Shown here piece after piece: positions 58,642 through 64,000 of a stretch of DNA of 64,000 nucleotides. Origin of the DNA: Verticillium longisporum (taxonomy: Eukaryota; Ascomycota; Sordariomycetes; Glomerellales; Plectosphaerellaceae); the NCBI GenBank assembly GCA_019188255.1, contig JAETXT010000005.1, positions 992,001 through 1,056,000 of the forward strand. Reading direction: 5' to 3'. The notes under the pieces are model-generated. The model ran no database searches. It saw nothing but the letters and a program-made list of their open reading frames with translations, and had not been told where the DNA came from. The stretch's first letter is position 1; every line of letters starts with the position of its first letter. Both the position numbers and the translations under genes were made by a program.

Positions 58642-60984
58642 GCACAAGCGCACTTGTCGCTCTTTCTATCTATTGTATAATCTTCGGGCGCATGTGCCCA
58701 TTTTTGTGTGTTTAAAGCATGGCTGTGGATACGGCGTTTACATGGAGATATGGCCCCTCGAGGCTTGGATTGGTACCGCATTGGGTCTGACATCGCGCCA
58801 GATGCGCTTGATTTTTGGGAGGCTTTCTAGAGAACCAGAACGTTGCGCGAACAATGCGACGCGAATTGAATCATCAACTTCATACCAACTCTTGGCCCAT
58901 GCTTCACTGATCTGTGACGTGTATTCCTTTTTCTTTACATCTTCATGTGCAAGGCACTGGCGCGCGGTTTCACCTTGCGATTGACAACCTCTGCAATTGT
59001 CTGTCGCACCTGGATGACCTCTCAGAGCCAGCACCGACGCGATGCGACGCAATTGCGACAGGCACTTGATAATCGCCCAGTCAACAACCCTCATGGTCCT
59101 CCCCTCCCCCCTCCTCGGGGTCCCTCGTCCCGGGAATTTTCAGGGTCCCCCCTCAGACCCCGAAACCCAGCGTCCAGGCTGGCACAAGGAGTGGAAAAAA
59201 AACCCAGTGGCCGGTTGTGCGAGGCCTTTGCACAAAACGAAGTGGCTGGGGCTCTGAGACACACAGATTTCGCTTCCGTTTCCGCAAACGGGGATGGGGG
59301 CGGAGGGGAGAAACTCTTCACTGGCAAGACTGGCAAGACTGGATCTCCCCCAAACGGTGCACAGGCCCCTCCCGGGTGCCCCAGCGGACCCAGCCACTGC
59401 ACAGAATTCCAGCACAATGCCCTTGTCTGCACAAGCAGTGAGCCCCCCCATTCAAACAAACACACGAGCATCGGGATTCGGCTGCTTCCCGCTGTGCCGC
59501 ACCTGACATTCCTTCTGCGTCTGAGACCCGAGACAGACAGGCGAATTCTGCACACCAGAAGGGCCAGCAAGAACGTGGCTGCGAACGCCGCTGCCCATGT
59601 GCCGTAGAGAAAGAAAAGATGGATGTCCCCTGGAGGGGGGGAATTCGCTGGAATGTTCACCGTCCTGTCGGCGCCCATCCCCTTGGCGCGCTCGGGCCGT
59701 GCCTGCGGCGGGGCGCGGGTAGAGGGCTCGGAAAGGGCTCGCTTTCTCATATGCCGGCTCGCTGGCATGGACGGCTTTCCAGGCTGAGCCTGGCTCCCGT
59801 CCTGGCGCGAAACTCTGCGCCCATTGACTTTGGCATTGCAGTGGAAGACAACATCATGGGAATGGCCGCGAAAGCCCAGGCACTGGTGCAAAGCTTGTTC
59901 TTGTCAAGACGCGGCAGTTGGGCCCTTGCTGTTACTTATATGTCTCGGTCAACTTGGCGGTAGCGACCCAGCAAGCCAAACCGCTGAGGTGGCTGGCCTT
60001 TGCGCATTCCCCAATCTGGGACGGCGTTGTCACTAAGCTTTTGAATCCGTTGGAACCTTGCCGTACTGGACGAGGTTTTCAATGCCGTAATGTATCGGTA
60101 TGTGGCATCATGTCTACGTTGTCGACGTCTTGACTGAGCTGTATGTGCCCCGCCTGCATGCCTAACAAACTCACCACCCTTCTCGTTCCTATTCCGACAA
60201 CTCGCACGGGAATTTGCGGTTTCTCCGTAGGCCTTCAGGAAGAATCTTCTGCCTTGACGTTGATGACGGACCTGGCATCTCATTCTCTCAGGGCCTGTGA
60301 TTTCAGACCGCTTAGCAGCCGAGTCCTTTCCATCGTCTGTCTACCTGAATACATCTGAAAGACTGGTGCCACTAATTATCGAACTGAGAGTCCCCTGTGT
60401 TTAGGGGTTTTCGTCTCGAAGACGGTTCCGGCCACTGCTTCTCGCCCTGGTGGTATTTAAGCAGGCAAAGTTATTTGAACGGGCGCCTACTCTCGGTTCT
60501 CAAGCCTTTGGAACGAACGCATCGACATTGTCCATCGTGGGAAGCCCAAGCAATGGGCGGCATGAGATGGCTCGAAACTTTTGACTTCGGATATGGGACC
60601 ACGTAAGAGCCAAATAGTCGAAAGACCTCATTGACAGAGAGGAATAGACCCAGAATCACTGTACTCATCATGAGTGCGACTATTCAAGTCCACTCACCAA
60701 CCACGGGTAAAGCAAAGTCAACTCAGGGATATTCATAGTCATAACTCTACGTTCTACCGCGGGCATCTGCACTGCCTCGCATTCATCAGGATCACAGACA
60801 ATCTTGAGCTAACATCACTGCGCCTAAGATAATAGAATTGCGTATCAGTTTCAGTTCGATACCGTTCTAAGCATTGTCTTCGTCTCAGACGATCAATAAA
60901 CCAGCATTCATGTATAATTTCAAACGTCGCTGTCGTCAAAAAGCAAGGCCTCCAAGCCAACATATCAAAATCAGAGCAACGAGC
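58642..60984. other. 2.3 kb without a recognised gene
   Basis: Frames near 58945-59891 on both strands overlap each other and have no domain. The region holds the 3' flanks of the Myb-like (+) and WW-domain (-) genes. Confidence 0.45.
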
Positions 60985-62550
60985 TCAGTCATCTTCATCA
61001 CCACCGTAATGTTCCTCGTAGGCCTCCTCGTAGGCCTCACGTGCCTCCTCGACAGCCTCGTGATCGCTGCTACTGGCGTCCGAGTCGGCGGCGGCGGCCA
61101 GGGCCTCTTCATACTCGGCACGAGCCTCAGCAACCTCCTCGCGATCACTCGAATCGACAGAGTTTCCGTCGGCATCCGTGGCGCCAAGAACAGGAGGAGG
61201 GCCGTCCTCAAAGGCGGGTTCATCAGCCTGAGGGGGCGGTGCGTAGTAATTCTGCTCGGGAGGTGGGGCGTAGTAGGCTTGCTCAGGAGGGGGCGCGGCG
61301 GCCGCAGCAGCCTGCTGCTGTTGAGCTTCGTCATCCGAGTCATCTTCACGCAAGTTAGCAACAGGCACTCCATCTGACGTAGTGTATTTAACTCACTCAT
61401 GGCATTGGCGATCAGAGCACCGCCGACGGCACCGACAGCGAGTCCACCAGCTGCACCTAGGAGCATGCCACTGCTGCTCTTCTTTTGCTCGGTGCCGTGA
61501 CCATTGTAGGGGTCGTTCCCGTAGGCGCGAGACTGGTCATGACCGGGCTGACCGTAGCCAGGCTGTCCGTAACTAGGCTGACCATAAGGTGAAGGGGCTC
61601 CATAGCCGCCTGGTTGGCCGTAAGGCGAAGGAGCTCCATAGCCTCCAGGGGCTGGGGAATCGTAGCCCGAACCGGGGTGGGCTGCTGCCCGTAGTAGCTA
61701 CCACCGTGGCCACCAGGGGCGGGAGAACCGAAAGCTCTAGTGCCGGAATGCTCATCGCCCGGGCGGGGGCCAACCGGAGGTGCTGAGGGAGGAGGCGGAG
61801 CAGGGTGCTCCCATTGCGAACGGCCCGTGTTGTGGTCAACGTAGAACCAACGTTGGTACTGGGCGTTCCACTGGGCAACCCAGCCGGGAGGGACGGAGGG
61901 CGCAGCCATGGGAGGTGGGCCGTCGGGAGCCGGAGCGGGGAGGGCCGGGACTCGGAAGCGGGGTTCGGGGCGTAGCTGCCGTGGCCGTTGCTGTAGCCGG
62001 AATCGGTATGTTGGGGCTGTGCAGCCTGAGAGGGGTAGTAGCTGCGAGTATCTGTGAAAGCGGATTGGAGGACCACCGCACGATGCGGCGAACCCCCAGC
62101 GGACGTCAGCAAGTCTATGCGAACGACAAGACGGCGGTAGAGCGGCAAACAGCGGTCTGTCAACCAAAACGAGACGAAAGTAGGCCCAGTGCGCTGTGTA
62201 CGTCCCCGGTGCTCGCGTGGGGATGATGAGCAGGTCGTGCCAAGCAGTTGTCTGCCCCATCGCAAGGAACATCGACCCAGCAGACCGAGGCGGATGTTTC
62301 TCTTGACAGGACACAAAGACGGGAAACGGTCCAATTTCAAGAAATTTAGACAATTCAAGGCAGTAGCAGACAGGCTGGGGACTTCACAGGCGGCAATGCT
62401 GAGAGATGCTGGTTTTGGGGTCAGGCACGTACCACTGGACTGGTGCTGAGGAGCGGGTGACTCTTCGGGCTTCTTCTCGTCCTTCTTGTCATCGGAAAAA
62501 GAGGTCTTGAGGTCCTCAAACTCCTTGGTGAGCTTCTTGAAGAAAGACAT
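60985..62550 (-). CDS. WW-domain protein with PYGQ repeats, glycine zipper and acidic tail
   Basis: Exons are 62550 to about 62429, 62041-61397 and 61343-60985. The first intron is long (about 390 nt; donor either 62432 or 62428); the second is 53 nt. The N-terminus is MSFFKKLTKEFEDLKTSF, a lysine-rich helix. A WW domain, VPPGWVAQWNAQYQRWFYVD to WEHPAPPPP, binds proline-rich partners. Then come GGYGAPSPYGQ and SYGQPGYGQPG repeats, a Gly/Ala-rich hydrophobic segment GMLLGAAGGLAVGAVGGALI (glycine zipper, possibly membrane-inserting), and an acidic C-terminus with AYYAPPPEQ repeats and EEAREAYEEAYEE. The frame needs one extra base at GGG 61947-61949 and at GGGG 61674-61677, giving about 375 residues. 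Similar WW proteins are common in filamentous fungi; their function is not established. Confidence 0.85.
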
Positions 62551-64000
62551 GATTAGGACTGGTGTCTAATATCTTGGCTCTTTGCCTAGGTTGCAAAAGT
62601 TGTCGATGAGGGTCAAGTCTTTGTCCGGGTGTGTCGGTGAGAGACTTGGTGGTCTTGGAGGGCTTGGGTGCTTGTACGTATGCTTGAATGCAACCCGGTT
62701 GGATGCGGGAAGGCCCGAGGTGACGACTGAAGGCTCACTAGACGGTCGAACGAACGCGGGGTTTGCTGGCCTTGCGTAGAGCTCACAGCAGATGTGCTTC
62801 GGTTGTGATGGGAGCCGAGAAAGGAATCCTGGGAAAACGGGTTTGAACTCTTGGGAATGCCGAGCTTGAGACCAGACAAAGGGTGAGGGAATTCTGATTT
62901 TTGTAGCCGAGCAATAGGAGAAAACAATGCGAGCAGAATTGGGAGGCAGCCGAGAGGTTCGATTGCACAAGAGGCCACAAGGAAGGGGCGGGCAATTTGC
63001 AGAGGCAGGACCCCTCTTGCTACTTTGGGTAGATGACGAGGGGCGGCAACGGAAACTGGTGTGCGAGGCAGAGATTCCAAATGAGGGGTTCAATCCACGC
63101 GCCAAAAAAATCCCCATGTTCGGGTAAGAGTTGCATATTGGTGGTAGTGGTGACTGCCCTCCATGACATGCTGCTCGTGCCATTCACTCATCCCACGCTG
63201 CTGCTGCTGCTGCTACTGCTGCCGCTGCCGCTGATGTTGCTGTCCGTGCCAAGCCTAGCCCTGTGCTGCAGGTGTGATTCACTGGCACTCATCCAATTCA
63301 TCCCACCCCACCTAGTATCACTCATAACATCTTTCAGTACCAGGTACCTTACTGTATGCACATCATGTGTTTTCTCGAGGCGCATTCGCCATCAAAATCA
63401 TACCGGCACGTAAAGCAAACCTGATCATGAGCAACGTGGCTTGTCGTCCGTGATTGACTGCCTCTGGCTGCCTCCCGTTGCCTCCCGCTGAAGCCCCCCT
63501 GCAACCTCCATCCACCGGAGGAATGAGAGTATGGTCCGCCATCAAGTCGCATCCCGGGGCCAAGACTTTGACTAACGACATCTTGCTTTGCTTTTGAACC
63601 GAATGTCCGAGTGACATGCCGAAATTGAAACTCCCCAAGCATTTGCCAGCTCAACATGACCTGGCACATGAGCACTACTGACGGGCACTAGCAACCGCCC
63701 GTCGTCCCATCGCGCCCTCCCGTCTTCCCGCGTGCTTCTCTCAAACACGTTGATCAACCGACCGCCGGACGCAGAGCGCGAAACGACCACCAGACGACGA
63801 AACAACCAAGGAACCTAGGTAGCCTGTCAGCAACGCCCAGCAAGGCGCGACGGAGCACTGCAATGGGCCCTGGAGCTTGGAAACCCCGGCTGGTGGAGCT
63901 TTGGGGCTCTGGGCATCGCTTCAGGCGAGCTCTCCATTTGCTACGATACCCCTGCATCGTAGGCTGCCGAGTGTACTGGCCGCAGACAATCTAACGCTTT
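62551..64000. other. Upstream of WW-domain gene, no other gene recognised
   Basis: Promoter of the minus-strand WW gene followed by about 1 kb of sequence with short frames only. Confidence 0.45.
63196..63243. repeat. CTG-type trinucleotide repeat
   Basis: Five perfect CTG units followed by imperfect copies (CTA, CCG, TTG variants), in non-coding sequence as far as can be judged. Confidence 0.8.

Overview
The window is nuclear DNA of a filamentous ascomycete. Genes carry short GT-AG introns (48-95 nt, a few longer), and the families are typical of Pezizomycotina: Zn2Cys6 regulators, a LaeA-like methyltransferase, RTA1 proteins, a cellulose-binding pectin lyase, a GH18 chitinase and a DUF2235 hydrolase. 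A TpA-saturated island of degenerate retrotransposons is the footprint of repeat-induced point mutation (RIP). This gene set and the frequent GGTACCTAGG-type repeats fit a plant-associated Sordariomycete (Colletotrichum-like would suit), but the species cannot be fixed from this sequence.

Layout. 1-2.7 kb: no gene seen. 2.7-13.2 kb: NF-X1-type zinc-finger regulator (+), BEM46 hydrolase (-), APH-fold phosphotransferase (-), secreted pectin lyase with CBM1 (-). 13.2-17.9 kb: repeats and a 5'-truncated FAD monooxygenase relic (-). 17.9-23.5 kb: DUF2235 hydrolase (+), an amidase gene with a frameshift and no nucleophile serine (-), and the tail of a broken MFS transporter (+). 24.1-35.7 kb: AT-rich RIP island holding two opposed Ty3/gypsy elements, with a GC-normal Fot1/pogo-type DNA transposon (32424-34283) at their junction. 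36.5-42.9 kb: Zn2Cys6 regulator (+), LaeA-like methyltransferase (-), Ser/Gly-rich GH18 chitinase (-). 45-48.8 kb: divergent pair of RTA1 paralogues. 49.2-53.2 kb: a second Zn2Cys6 regulator (-) divergent from a wax-synthase/MBOAT-type acyltransferase (+). 57.8-62.6 kb: Myb/SANT-like protein (+) and a WW-domain protein with PYGQ-type repeats (-).

No obvious single pathway links the intact genes. The pectin lyase and chitinase are secreted cell-wall enzymes. The amidase, MFS fragment and monooxygenase relic lie around the edge of the RIP island and may be remains of a decayed metabolic locus.

A caution applies to the whole annotation. About 14 single-base frameshifts interrupt otherwise well-conserved reading frames, most of them looking like one missing base in a G or C run. 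They look more like consensus errors than pseudogenisation, so the coding entries give full gene spans and name the break points. Exon boundaries were inferred by eye from splice motifs, frame continuity and family conservation.
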